From positions 62,001-126,000 of the forward strand of contig NZ_JAGDEL010000019.1 in the NCBI RefSeq assembly GCF_017497975.1: a DNA stretch of 64,000 nucleotides, written 5' to 3'. The translations under genes were made by a program, and so were the position numbers. Positions within the stretch are counted from its first letter, which is position 1; every line of letters begins with the position of its first letter. The stretch is from Metabacillus bambusae. Its GTDB lineage: Bacteria; Bacillota; Bacilli; Bacillales; Bacillaceae. The notes under the pieces are model-generated. The model made no database searches. It was not told where the DNA came from and saw only the letters and a list, made by a program, of their open reading frames with translations. Shown here one piece after another: positions 56,158-64,000 of this stretch.

Positions 56158-56390
56158 TGATTTTTCCTTTCCTTTTGGCAGATTTCGCTATATTTAATTA
56201 TATAATATCAAACTTATGTAATACTTTGTAAATTCTAATAAATTATGTAACTTTTTATTTTTAGGGAATTTTCTTTCTTAATAAAAGGGAATGTAAATTA
56301 AACTGTTTCAGGCATTAAAATAATGTGATGTATTTGGCGTAGAATCTTGTGTTTTCAATTCTCAAATGTGGTCAATCACCCTCCAGTTGC

Positions 56391-56496
56391 GTTAATAACA
56401 CTTTTCGTTAGTTCCTAATATAATAAAAAACACCTCTTTCCAGTATTATCATGGATTTAAGACGATTTTATCTACTCAGATTTAGTTGTGTTAATA
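56391..56496 (+). repeat. About 107-bp direct repeat, copy 2
   Basis: This is the second copy of the sequence at 52736-52843. It starts GTTAATAACACTT and ends TTTAGTTGTGTTAATA, with about ten mismatches. Its inner hairpin is weaker. It lies 234 bases upstream of the DUF4297-like gene. Confidence 0.8.
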
Positions 56497-56607
56497 GATT
56501 ATTAATAGATTCCCTATCCCCTGATTGCTGATCATAATTTATATTAAATTCGTACGAAAAATAGGGAAACCTAGTTAAATAACTTGTTACTGGGTGCCTC
56601 TGTTAAA

Positions 56608-56808
56608 TTAATCCCTTTGCAAAATACTATCTAGATAATTAGCAAAGTAGTTGGCATCATAAATACTATTTAAAGCACTCTCACCATATAGTTCTTTAGA
56701 TAGTTTAGGATAGTTCCTTCTTCCACTATCCTGCTTACGGTGAAAAAAAGTGTTTCTATTTATTACAAAAACACTTCCAATTGCTGATAAAATACTTAAA
56801 GGCAGTCC
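56608..56808 (-). pseudogene. Start-less gene fragment beside the repeat
   Basis: This 66-codon minus-strand frame has no ATG. It reads LSAIGSVFVINRNTFFHRKQ, then DSGRRNYPKLSKELYGESAL, and ends YLDSILQRD before TAA. The translation is clearly protein-like: a hydrophobic stretch followed by a charged tail. It is the end of a truncated gene next to the repeat. I do not recognise it. Confidence 0.5.
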
Positions 56809-56826
56809 CTATTGTAAGGACTGCCT
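56800..56826 (-). terminator. Terminator of the YitT-family gene
   Basis: AGGCAGTCC and GGACTGCCT form a perfect stem around an 8-base loop, with a weak U run in the leftward transcript. It is 53 bases past the stop. Confidence 0.7.
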
Positions 56827-56878
56827 AAACATAGTAATTTAAAGGTTCTTTGAGCTGAGTCTTCTTCTAAAATTTCAC

Positions 56879-57742
56879 CTAATGAATATTATGTTTTCTG
56901 AAATTACCACCCTTAACTTCCGCTACGTCATATACCGTAACAAAAGCAGATTCGTCGATTTCATTAATAATTTCTTTCATTTTGCTTTCTTCTAAGCGGT
57001 TAATGACACATGTGATTTCCTTAAATTTTTCATGGGAATAACCACCGTAAGCTTCTTTATATGTCGCACTTCGACCTAAGCGATCACGTATAGTCTCTAC
57101 CATTAATTTGGGTTGAGTTGTGATAATTGTAAAGGTTTTTGAGCCGCTTAAACCTTCTTCAACGATGTGAATCACTTTAGAAGCAATAAAGTAAGCAATT
57201 GCCGAAAGAATTGCTCCTTGTAGACCGAATACGGTTGAAATGACAATAAATACAAACGTGTTTAAGAAAAGAATGAGATCACTTGTCCCAAACGGTAATT
57301 TTCGAGATAGCAGTACAGCTAGCATATCAATTCCATCTAATGCTCCTCCATTCCGCAATGCTAACCCCATCCCAAAACCTAGGATAATTCCACCAACAAC
57401 GGTAACTAATAAAGTATCTCCTTCAATAATCGCTGGGGTATGGTGCATAAGGATTGTACCAACAGCTAGTGAAGCTATTCCAATAGTCGAATAAATTGCA
57501 AAATTTTTACCAATTTGTTGATAGCCTAGCCAGATAAAAGGAATGTTTATAACTGCAATTAGAACTCCTAAGGGTAATCCAAACAGTTGTGAACCAACGA
57601 TACTAAGACCTGTCACACCCCCATCAGATACGTTGTTTGGGATTAATACAGCTTCTAGTCCATACGCCGCTATAAATCCACCAATAATTACCATCAATCC
57701 TCGTAAAATCATTTTTAGTTTTTTAGGCTTATGCTTTTTCAT
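56879..57742 (-). CDS. YitT/YpjC/YqfU-family membrane protein
   Basis: This 287-residue protein has five to six N-terminal helices (about 10-175; ILRGLMVIIGGFIAAYGLEA, SDGGVTGLSIVG) and a C-terminal DUF2179 domain (about 215-275; TFTIITTQP and EAYGGYSHEKFKEITCVINR). AAGGTGAG precedes the ATG. A broken short leader ORF ends in an ATGA overlap with this start. The family's function is not established in general. Confidence 0.9.
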   Translation of the reverse strand: MKKHKPKKLKMILRGLMVIIGGFIAAYGLEAVLIPNNVSDGGVTGLSIVGSQLFGLPLGVLIAVINIPFIWLGYQQIGKNFAIYSTIGIASLAVGTILMHHTPAIIEGDTLLVTVVGGIILGFGMGLALRNGGALDGIDMLAVLLSRKLPFGTSDLILFLNTFVFIVISTVFGLQGAILSAIAYFIASKVIHIVEEGLSGSKTFTIITTQPKLMVETIRDRLGRSATYKEAYGGYSHEKFKEITCVINRLEESKMKEIINEIDESAFVTVYDVAEVKGGNFRKHNIH

Positions 57743-57856
57743 ATATTTCTCACCTTAATTCCTGGAATTTTATCAATATCATCCTAAATTTCCACTGTTT
57801 GGTCGCGGTGGTCCGGGTTATCGATACCCACGTTAAATAATCACAAAAACTTCCAT
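57739..57856 (-). pseudogene. Short leader ORF upstream of the YitT-family gene, frameshifted
   Basis: AGGAGGA then ATG at 57856 starts MEVFVII, followed by TAA at 57835. A one-base shift at this TAA restores NVGIDNPDHRDQTVEI, which ends at TAG 57786. The same frame then reads DDIDKIPGIKVRNI, and its TGA overlaps the YitT ATG (ATGA). It is either a decayed small gene once coupled to the downstream gene or a regulatory leader peptide. ATT-TAA-C also resembles a +1 frameshift stop site. I do not recognise the peptide. Confidence 0.45.
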
Positions 57857-57969
57857 GTCTTCCTCCTTCTATATTATGCTATTTCCACCAAAAACTCGAA
57901 TTCTTTGCCCTATCAATGATATATAACCTGAAAGAAAATCTTTTCCCATAATAGAACAGAAAAAAACTA

Positions 57970-57990
57970 GGATTAGTACTTTACTAATCC
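57970..57990. terminator. Small hairpin upstream of the lipoprotein gene
   Basis: GGATTAGT and ACTAATCC form a perfect 8-bp stem around 5 bases. The position fits a terminator or leader structure. The rest of 57857-58128 has no recognised feature. Confidence 0.4.
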
Positions 57991-58128
57991 CAGGAGCAAT
58001 AAGTTAATCAAATTTAAAGGGATTTTGGCTTAGCTGGTTAAGTTGAGAAATGTCAGATTACGGAGTTTAGCAATAAAGTTTTTAGGGAAAACGGGATGTA
58101 TCCATTCAGATGAAAGGAGATGCCTTCC

Positions 58129-58272
58129 ATGAAGAAAAATAAATACTTGTTTGGAATGATGACAGCCATTTTGTCCATGGGGTTATTAGTAGCATGCGAC
58201 GATGGTGTGGATGAAGATGAGCCAGATCCAAGCGAAGAACCATCTGAACAACAAGAAGATGATTCCCAATAA
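58129..58272 (+). CDS. Small acidic lipoprotein
   Basis: This 47-residue protein has a lipoprotein signal MKKNKYLFGMMTAILSMGLL with lipobox LVAC (Cys23). It is followed by a 24-residue tail made almost only of Asp, Glu, Pro, Ser and Gln (DEDEPDPSEEPSEQQEDDSQ). AAAGGAGA lies about nine bases before the ATG. A strong terminator follows. Short acidic lipoproteins of this kind are common in Bacillaceae; no function is known to me. Confidence 0.75.
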   Translation: MKKNKYLFGMMTAILSMGLLVACDDGVDEDEPDPSEEPSEQQEDDSQ

Positions 58273-58362
58273 TCGGCAAAACGTATTGAACGATCTAGGT
58301 GATAGGGATTTTTATCGTTGTTTTTACTCAATGCTGGCTTTTACTAGCTTTGGTTTTACAAA

Positions 58363-58398
58363 ATGTTGTTACTTGCAAGTATTTACAAGTAACAACAT
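58363..58398. terminator. Bidirectional terminator between the lipoprotein and sulfatase genes
   Basis: ATGTTGTTACTTG and CAAGTAACAACAT form a perfect 13-bp stem around 10 bases. TATTTTT follows on the plus strand and a shorter T run on the minus strand. Confidence 0.85.
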
Positions 58399-58451
58399 CC
58401 TATTTTTAAGAATTCTAACATTCTTAGTTAAATATATTTACTTCCAGAACA

Positions 58452-59942
58452 TTACTTCGCTTCTCTACTTGATCTCACTTGAGGAACCACATCACAAGTC
58501 TCTTGATAGAAATCTAGCATTCTCTCTTTTAAGTCAACCAGAACATTCGATAATGAGCTATCATCAATTTTATTTTCAGTTTCTCCAGGATCTTTTTCTA
58601 AATCATATAATTCATCCGTTTCATAATATCTTCGCACATATTTGAATTTCTTTGTACGAATCATCGTAGCTTTTGTATGCTCTGGCCCCTCACTGCGTTG
58701 CATTTCCCCTCTCGGCCAATACAACATCGAAGGATCCTCGTTTGCGGGTGCTGATTCATTGGCATGAAATTCCCCATTCAGACGTCCACCTTCACAGAAT
58801 ACAGCATCTCGGTGGTTATCTGTTTCTCCACTAATAATCGGAACCAATGATTTACCAAAATGAGTATAATCAGGTGTAATTCCCGCATAGTGTTGCACTG
58901 TAGCAGTTAAATCAACCAGTTCTACGAGTGCATCACTTATTCTAGGTTCTATCGCACTATTTGCGGGAGGTTTTACAATAAATGGTACTCTTGTCAAACA
59001 GTCTTCAAATGTATTTTGTGTTTTTTCAACAAGTCCGTAATCTCCGGCGAAATCCCCATGATCTGAAAAGAAAAAGACTGCCGTATCATCATAAATCCCT
59101 GCTTCTTTAAGCGCTTCCAATAACAGACCAAACTGAAAATCCACACGTGAGCACATACCATAATAGGTTGCTCGAAGTTCTGTCCATTGGTCCTCTGTCC
59201 AACTTTGCATGTTATATTTCTCCCTCAGTCCTGACAGCATAGATGGTTTGTTATTTGAAAGTTTGTCCACTGAAATTCGTTCTGGTAAAAGTGACTTATC
59301 TACAAGCTTGTACCATTCCTTCTCTACTGCATATGGAGGATGTGGATAAAGAATTGGTAAATAGATGCACATTGGCTTATCTTCAGGTGCATTTTTAATT
59401 AGATCAATAGCTCCTAAAATATTCGCCCAGTCTGAATCATAATAGTAATCTTCATCACTTCTCTCTTTAAGCTCACCCACAAAGAAGGAGTAGTAAGTAT
59501 CACTACCAGGTTCTCCTCGCCAATTATCTTTAGTACCATGGTATACCCCACCAAACATAGGTTTAGGCTGTTTTTCAGGAACATATTTAACATCACAATA
59601 AGCTTCAAATCCATTTTCAGATGGTACAAGATCATTTTTTCCGCCCCACCAGACAAAATACCCTTCATCCTTCAGTTGCTTTAACAATACTGGCTCTTCA
59701 GGACTCATCATATGATACATCGTCCGGTGTCCTCTTACATGTGGGTACCAGCCAGACATAAATGAACATCGGCTTGGAGTACATACTGGGTTTTGACAAA
59801 ATGCATTTCGAAAAGAAACAGCATCATCAGAAACTAGTTTGTCTAAATTCGGCGTAATGGCAGCAGCATTTCCCATATGCCCCATGACGTCGCCTCTCCA
59901 TTGATCAGGATTAAATAATATAATATGAGGTTTTTTCTTCAT
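58452..59942 (-). CDS. Formylglycine-type sulfatase
   Basis: This 496-residue sulfatase, a close paralogue of the one at 42591-44072, has N-terminal NPDQWRGDVMGHMGN, the modification motif C54-T-P-S-R58, and FFFSDHGDFAGD. GGAGGAATTTTTAA precedes the ATG. It lies 70 bases after a GPH symporter gene, repeating the symporter-sulfatase order of the other cassette. No signal peptide is visible. The pair could act on a different sulfate position or sugar of the same glycan. Confidence 0.94.
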   Translation of the reverse strand: MKKKPHIILFNPDQWRGDVMGHMGNAAAITPNLDKLVSDDAVSFRNAFCQNPVCTPSRCSFMSGWYPHVRGHRTMYHMMSPEEPVLLKQLKDEGYFVWWGGKNDLVPSENGFEAYCDVKYVPEKQPKPMFGGVYHGTKDNWRGEPGSDTYYSFFVGELKERSDEDYYYDSDWANILGAIDLIKNAPEDKPMCIYLPILYPHPPYAVEKEWYKLVDKSLLPERISVDKLSNNKPSMLSGLREKYNMQSWTEDQWTELRATYYGMCSRVDFQFGLLLEALKEAGIYDDTAVFFFSDHGDFAGDYGLVEKTQNTFEDCLTRVPFIVKPPANSAIEPRISDALVELVDLTATVQHYAGITPDYTHFGKSLVPIISGETDNHRDAVFCEGGRLNGEFHANESAPANEDPSMLYWPRGEMQRSEGPEHTKATMIRTKKFKYVRRYYETDELYDLEKDPGETENKIDDSSLSNVLVDLKERMLDFYQETCDVVPQVRSSREAK

Positions 59943-60012
59943 TTAAAAATTCCTCCGTTTACTCATTCTAGTTACGTCTATCTATTACTTTTTTGATAAA
60001 GATAATTTCATA

Positions 60013-61398
60013 CTAAACAGCTTCTCTATTATTTTCTTTATCATCAATCTCTTTTAATATTTTTGAATGTATCGCATTCGTTATCGGATAGAATTTCCAA
60101 ATAAGCAATAAACTAACTCCAAATCCGATAATCGGTACTAGGAAATATAAATTAGAAATCATACTTAAAGCTTCAGGTGTTTGTTCTTGTCCTGCAACAT
60201 ATCCAGCAGCTCCTAATAATGCCCCAGAATGAAGACCTCCAATAGCTGCACCAACTTTATTTGTAAAAATCATCGTAGAATGAACCGTAGCAGAACCGTT
60301 GATACCTGTTTTCCATTTTCCGAAATCCACACAATCTGGTAACATCATCCATGGCAATACAGCTGTAAATGGAACTAAAACCTTTACAAGAACAGATAAA
60401 ACAAAGATTAGCATTACATTCTCAGGAGGAGTCATTAACAATATAGCCGATGGAAGCATTGTGATAAAACAACTGATATTTAATATGTTTTTCTTACCAT
60501 ACTTTTTCACTAGTTGTGGAATAACAAAATAGATAGGAATCGCTAGGGCTGTACCCCAAATAAATAATTGTGTATAAAGATCTGGTCTATCCATGTTATA
60601 TTGCCAATAGTAAATAGCTACTGCAGAATTTATGATCAATGCTCCAGTCTTTACTACAGTAGCAGCCAATAACGCTAGTAATGGGCCATTTGTTGAAATT
60701 AATTTAATTTGTTCTTTTATTGAAGGATGTGCGTTATGTGAATGTAAGGCATTTTCAGTAATGACCTCATTTGTATCATGAGCTTTTGCACCATGTGCAC
60801 AAAGTAAATATGAAATAATGGTAGATAATGAAAACAAGAGTGTTGCCAAAAACCATCCTTTTTGTCCACTTCCAAAATAAGCAACTAAAGGAAGTACTGA
60901 ACCAGACACCGCTAAACCTCCAAGGTTACCCATTAAGTTTTTCGCTGTTACTAACCAATTTCTCTGACTAGGATCTTTACTTATAACTGCGCTCAAAGCG
61001 TGATATGGTATGTTCACAATAGAAGATACAAAAGAGTAACCAACATAGGTTGCAATTGCATAAGCAAATTTTCCTGATGGACTTAAATCAGGAGCAGTAA
61101 ATAATAGCATAGTTGTCATAGCTAATAGTGGTGAACCAAAAATTAACCAAGGTCTAAATGTTCCCCATCTACTTCTTGTTCTGTCCGTAAGCATTCCTAA
61201 CAAAGGGTCCAAAAATGCATCAATAAGCCTAACAACTAAAAATACGGTACCAACCGCAGCAGGTGAAATCTTAAATACATCGGTATAAAAATACATTAAG
61301 AAAGATACAGTATAGATAAATAATAGGTTTGAACCAAATCCACCAAAAGAATATAAAAATATCTCACTTTTTTTGACACTTGCATTCTGTGAACTCAT
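60013..61398 (-). CDS. GPH (MelB-type) sugar:cation symporter
   Basis: This 461-residue, 12-helix symporter of the GPH family has RLIDAFLDPLLGMLTDRTRS in the first loop with the family Asp residues, and a His/Asn-rich central loop (about 205-225). AAGGAGG precedes the ATG. It lies between two sulfatase genes, in order sulfatase (61498), symporter, sulfatase (58452). It presumably imports a sulfated mono- or oligosaccharide. It has diverged strongly from the symporter at 44097-45491. Confidence 0.92.
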   Translation of the reverse strand: MSSQNASVKKSEIFLYSFGGFGSNLLFIYTVSFLMYFYTDVFKISPAAVGTVFLVVRLIDAFLDPLLGMLTDRTRSRWGTFRPWLIFGSPLLAMTTMLLFTAPDLSPSGKFAYAIATYVGYSFVSSIVNIPYHALSAVISKDPSQRNWLVTAKNLMGNLGGLAVSGSVLPLVAYFGSGQKGWFLATLLFSLSTIISYLLCAHGAKAHDTNEVITENALHSHNAHPSIKEQIKLISTNGPLLALLAATVVKTGALIINSAVAIYYWQYNMDRPDLYTQLFIWGTALAIPIYFVIPQLVKKYGKKNILNISCFITMLPSAILLMTPPENVMLIFVLSVLVKVLVPFTAVLPWMMLPDCVDFGKWKTGINGSATVHSTMIFTNKVGAAIGGLHSGALLGAAGYVAGQEQTPEALSMISNLYFLVPIIGFGVSLLLIWKFYPITNAIHSKILKEIDDKENNREAV

Positions 61399-61497
61399 AT
61401 CCTTGCCTCCTTAGTAATGTAAAATTAAAATGTTTTGAAAAATTAGCTTTCCTGTCATTCCATATAATAAAGCCCATTTAAAAGAACCTTTTCCTAA

Positions 61498-63276
61498 TTA
61501 GCTTGTACGACCCGCTAATCCAATGAAATACTTTGCTTTTTCCTTTTCATCATCTAGTAAAGAAATATCAATAAATTTCTCAACACTTTCAGCAGATATC
61601 CTATTGAATATGGAACCTACTATAAATTCTTCAAACTTCTTTAACAGATCTTGTCGGGCAAGCTCAGGTGTAATATTTAGTAATGCCCTGATTTGATTTT
61701 GTGCAGCTTTATCCCATTGATGCTCCTCTAATATACTTATTTGTTCAGCTTTCCTAATAGCTTCTTTCTGTTTCATTAATTCCTCAATAGACATGATTCC
61801 ATCCTCAGGAATACCTAATCGAACAAATTGTTCCTTAGGTGCATCATTTTTTCTCATTTGCTCCGCCATTTTTTTGATTAACATCAATTCAATTTCCGGA
61901 TCTTCAATTTCCTCTTTTTGTTCTGGATCTGTTGTTAAGTTGAACAGTTTTGATCCATATTGAAATGCGTTAACAAACCCGCTCCTAGTTTGAGTTTTCA
62001 TTGTTTGGCACCCTTTAGTAAATGAAAACGGCTCTTGTATTTCAATGTTCTGTAATTCCCCTGGAGAAAATAGCTGTCTCATATGTGTCGGCATTAATGT
62101 ATATTCAAATAACGGTTTATTTTCTGGAGAGACAGGACTCCTCATATAGATATATTTCCCATCTGTTATATTGACATGACCTCCATGGAATCCAAATAAA
62201 GCGGTTTCACGAATTGGCTGATCTGAGTGAATCACTTGTCTTAACGGCTTTCCATCCAAATCATCAGGTAATTGAACACCAAAGAATTCAAGTAAAGTAG
62301 GAGCTAAATCTACTGTTTGTACGAGCGACTGTCTTCTTTCTCCTTTTTTACCTTCTCTAGGATCCCAAACGAATAGTGGCGTGTGAGCAATTTCATCATA
62401 GACCGGCATCACACTTTTGGACCACCATCCATGCTCACCTAATAAATATCCATGATCTGTATTAACAATTAACATTGTATCTTTCCACATATCATGTTCA
62501 TCCATCATGTCCATGACTTTTCCTAAATAATTGTCGCACATACTTAATAGTGCTGCATATTCATACTTACCATGTTCTACAACCTCATCCGATTCTTGAA
62601 CAAAATAATAAGGTGGCCAATCAAAATGTTTACCATTATACTCATGAGGATACAGATCCTTGTATTGTTGATAAGCAAAAAATGGTTCATGAGGATCAAA
62701 TGTCTCTAGCTGTAGAAACCAATTGTCTTCGTCTTTGTTTTTTTGGATAAAATCCATTCCTAAAGAAAATGTAACAGCCTGTGGATGTTTTTCTTCTGAT
62801 TCAAAATAACTTCGATTAACAATATCTTGTTTAAACATATTAGAACTAGCAAACGGCTCTGGTGTTTCAGTTTCTGGAATTTCTGGATCTTTTACATGAC
62901 CTTTCCATGGGTCACCCTCTTGTCCACGAACCATCTCGAAGGAACTATATCTTGGATGATATGTGGCGCCACCATCTTCCCAATAATGCTGGTGATCTGT
63001 TACTAAATGTGTGTATACACCATTTTTTTTCAACATTTCTGGCATTGAATTGTCAAACGGTTCAATAGGACCCCAGCTACGATGTAAAAAGTTATAACGT
63101 CCTGTATGGAGCTCTCTTCTTGCTGGCATACACGGTAAGCTCCCCGCGTAACACTGATCAAATGCGACTGTCTTCTCTCCTAACCGTTTAAAATTCGGAG
63201 CATGTGTCCAGTCACATCCATAGTTTGGAAGCATATGCAGATTTAGTGAATCAAACATCACCATAATTGCTCGCAT
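61498..63276 (-). CDS. Formylglycine-type sulfatase, CMPAR variant
   Basis: This 592-residue sulfatase has N-terminal AIMVMFDSLNLHMLPNYG, the modification motif C49-M-P-A-R53 (Ala instead of the usual Ser, allowed by the CxPxR consensus), and VNTDHGYLLGEHG. It has an extra C-terminal helical region of about 120 residues (EELMKQKEAIRKAEQISILE). I prefer the ATG at 63276, nine bases after GAGGAG; the ATG at 63285 overlaps that site. It is the first gene of the operon behind a set of LacI-type operators and is the most divergent of the four sulfatases. Confidence 0.92.
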   Translation of the reverse strand: MRAIMVMFDSLNLHMLPNYGCDWTHAPNFKRLGEKTVAFDQCYAGSLPCMPARRELHTGRYNFLHRSWGPIEPFDNSMPEMLKKNGVYTHLVTDHQHYWEDGGATYHPRYSSFEMVRGQEGDPWKGHVKDPEIPETETPEPFASSNMFKQDIVNRSYFESEEKHPQAVTFSLGMDFIQKNKDEDNWFLQLETFDPHEPFFAYQQYKDLYPHEYNGKHFDWPPYYFVQESDEVVEHGKYEYAALLSMCDNYLGKVMDMMDEHDMWKDTMLIVNTDHGYLLGEHGWWSKSVMPVYDEIAHTPLFVWDPREGKKGERRQSLVQTVDLAPTLLEFFGVQLPDDLDGKPLRQVIHSDQPIRETALFGFHGGHVNITDGKYIYMRSPVSPENKPLFEYTLMPTHMRQLFSPGELQNIEIQEPFSFTKGCQTMKTQTRSGFVNAFQYGSKLFNLTTDPEQKEEIEDPEIELMLIKKMAEQMRKNDAPKEQFVRLGIPEDGIMSIEELMKQKEAIRKAEQISILEEHQWDKAAQNQIRALLNITPELARQDLLKKFEEFIVGSIFNRISAESVEKFIDISLLDDEKEKAKYFIGLAGRTS

Positions 63277-63352
63277 TGTTCTCATCTCCTCTTTTATTTT
63301 TTCTGCTGAATCAAAATCGCTTTGTATCTTTTGAAGAGTTATTCCTAAAATA

Positions 63353-63366
63353 TAAAAGCGCTTTTA
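63353..63366. promoter_or_regulatory. LacI-type operator 1
   Basis: Perfect palindrome TAAAAGCGCTTTTA, 77 bases before the sulfatase ATG. The central AAGCGCTT is the half-site pair read by LacI/CcpA-family repressors. Confidence 0.65.
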
Positions 63367-63428
63367 CAAATTGTAAAAAATAAAAATTACAATGAATTAC
63401 AATATAAATTTCAAAAATATTAATAATG

Positions 63429-63442
63429 TGGAAGCGCTTTTA
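63429..63442. promoter_or_regulatory. LacI-type operator 2
   Basis: TGGAAGCGCTTTTA has the same AAGCGCTT core, 76 bases after operator 1 and so in nearly the same helical phase. Confidence 0.65.
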
Positions 63443-63577
63443 CTTTCTATGCAACAAATTTATCAGATATTTAAAAACCATGCAATAACAATTAATTTAT
63501 AGGGTATAACAAAATGTTATACATTGTTATTCTAGAAATCATCATTATCGATTGACCATCGTTAATAAATTTGATAA

Positions 63578-63611
63578 GTTTTAATTGTGGAAGCACTTCC
63601 ACAATTAAAAC
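63578..63611. promoter_or_regulatory. LacI-type operator 3 within a 34-bp palindrome
   Basis: The arms GTTTTAATTGTGGAAG and CTTCCACAATTAAAAC pair perfectly around CA. It lies 68 bases before the lacI start. It probably provides autoregulation and could loop to the two sites nearer the sulfatase. Confidence 0.75.
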
Positions 63612-63634
63612 TTTCTTTTATCTTTGAAAGGAAC

Positions 63635-63665
63635 ATAATATGTTTTTCTTTCAAAAACATATTAT
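63635..63665. promoter_or_regulatory. Hairpin in the lacI leader
   Basis: ATAATATGTTTTT and AAAAACATATTAT form a 13-bp stem with a 5-base loop, ending 14 bases before the lacI ATG. It could occlude translation or be an extra operator. Confidence 0.5.
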
Positions 63666-63679
63666 TGTGGTGATCATTT

Positions 63680-64000
63680 ATGAAAGCATCTATCTATGAC
63701 GTAGCAAATTTAGCTGGAGTTTCTATTTCAACCGTTTCAAGAGTTTTAAATAAAAGTGGGTATGTAAGCAGCAAAACGGAAAAAAAAGTATATGATGCAG
63801 TTGATAAATTAAATTATATACCTAACGTTGTTGCCCAAAACTTAGCAAAAAATGAAACCAAATTAATCGGATTATATTTCCCCCCTTTAGTTGACTCAAA
63901 AGAAATTTTATCAAGTACGTATATCCTAGAGTTTATAAAAGGAGTTAACGATGTATTGATTCAATCGGGATATCATCTCCTTTTGATTAATGAAATGAAT
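63680..64000 (+). CDS. LacI-family transcriptional regulator, partial
   Basis: About 107 residues are visible before the window ends. The N-terminal helix-turn-helix reads YDVANLAGVSISTVSRVLNK with hinge helix IPNVVAQNLAKN, followed by the start of the sugar-binding domain (KLIGLYFPPL). GGTGATC lies upstream of the ATG. It is divergent from the sulfatase-symporter-sulfatase operon with three matching operators between, so it is very likely that operon's repressor. Confidence 0.93.
   Translation, partial: MKASIYDVANLAGVSISTVSRVLNKSGYVSSKTEKKVYDAVDKLNYIPNVVAQNLAKNETKLIGLYFPPLVDSKEILSSTYILEFIKGVNDVLIQSGYHLLLINEMN

Noticed and set aside
57784..57856. Riboswitch in the leader of the YitT-family gene
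   Set aside because: The paired segments do not match any riboswitch consensus I know, and a short-ORF reading explains the sequence better.
58053..58331. 92-residue minus-strand ORF rich in Ser and Gly
   Set aside because: Its composition is the mirror of the acidic lipoprotein gene on the plus strand, which has a strong ribosome site and lipobox.

Overview
The window is low-G+C DNA with Bacillaceae habits: strong AGGAGG-type ribosome sites, several TTG starts, YesM/YesN two-component pairs, CcpA-like cre sites, LicT/GlcT-type RNA antiterminators, and a small protein resembling a gamma-type spore protein. It reads as chromosomal accessory DNA of a spore-forming Bacillus relative specialised in polysaccharide breakdown. 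No rRNA, tRNA or CRISPR array was seen.

Layout. 1-6.1 kb: a carbohydrate ABC importer (binding lipoprotein and two permeases, the second cut by the window edge) with its own YesN/YesM pair. 6.4-7.5 kb: a solitary ftsZ, followed by gene debris and a 60-bp Tn3-family end remnant. 8.1-20.1 kb: an eight-gene operon (oligopeptide-type ABC importer, AtuA-like protein with a small partner, two CocE/NonD hydrolases) facing an iclR gene across three copies of one palindromic operator. 20.3-29.4 kb: Gfo/Idh/MocA oxidoreductase, HxlR regulator, NarK/NasA-type transporter, spore-protein-like gene, GH115 glucuronidase, AraC regulator and a secreted esterase.

29.9-48.5 kb and 58.5-64 kb: a glycan-utilisation region with two GH3 enzymes, four formylglycine-type sulfatases, two GPH sugar symporters, a PTS (EIIA, antiterminator and an unusual EIIB-EIIC-EIIB permease, with two RAT/terminator switches), two AraC paralogues and a LacI regulator. 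Two pairs of short CHR ('chromate') transporters lie in this region and share a 70-bp control sequence; a lysR gene sits beside only one copy. Sulfatases plus a GH115 alpha-glucuronidase suggest a sulfated, uronic-acid-containing glycan such as algal material. The CHR pairs may handle the released sulfate; this is inference.

49.8-56.8 kb: a defence-like island with a protein carrying two PD-(D/E)XK cores, a frameshifted HIT gene, a GIY-YIG nuclease, and a DUF4297-like nuclease/HerA ATPase pair. The pair is bracketed by about 107-bp direct repeats with gene fragments just outside. Then come a YitT-family membrane protein behind a broken short leader ORF, and a small lipoprotein gene.
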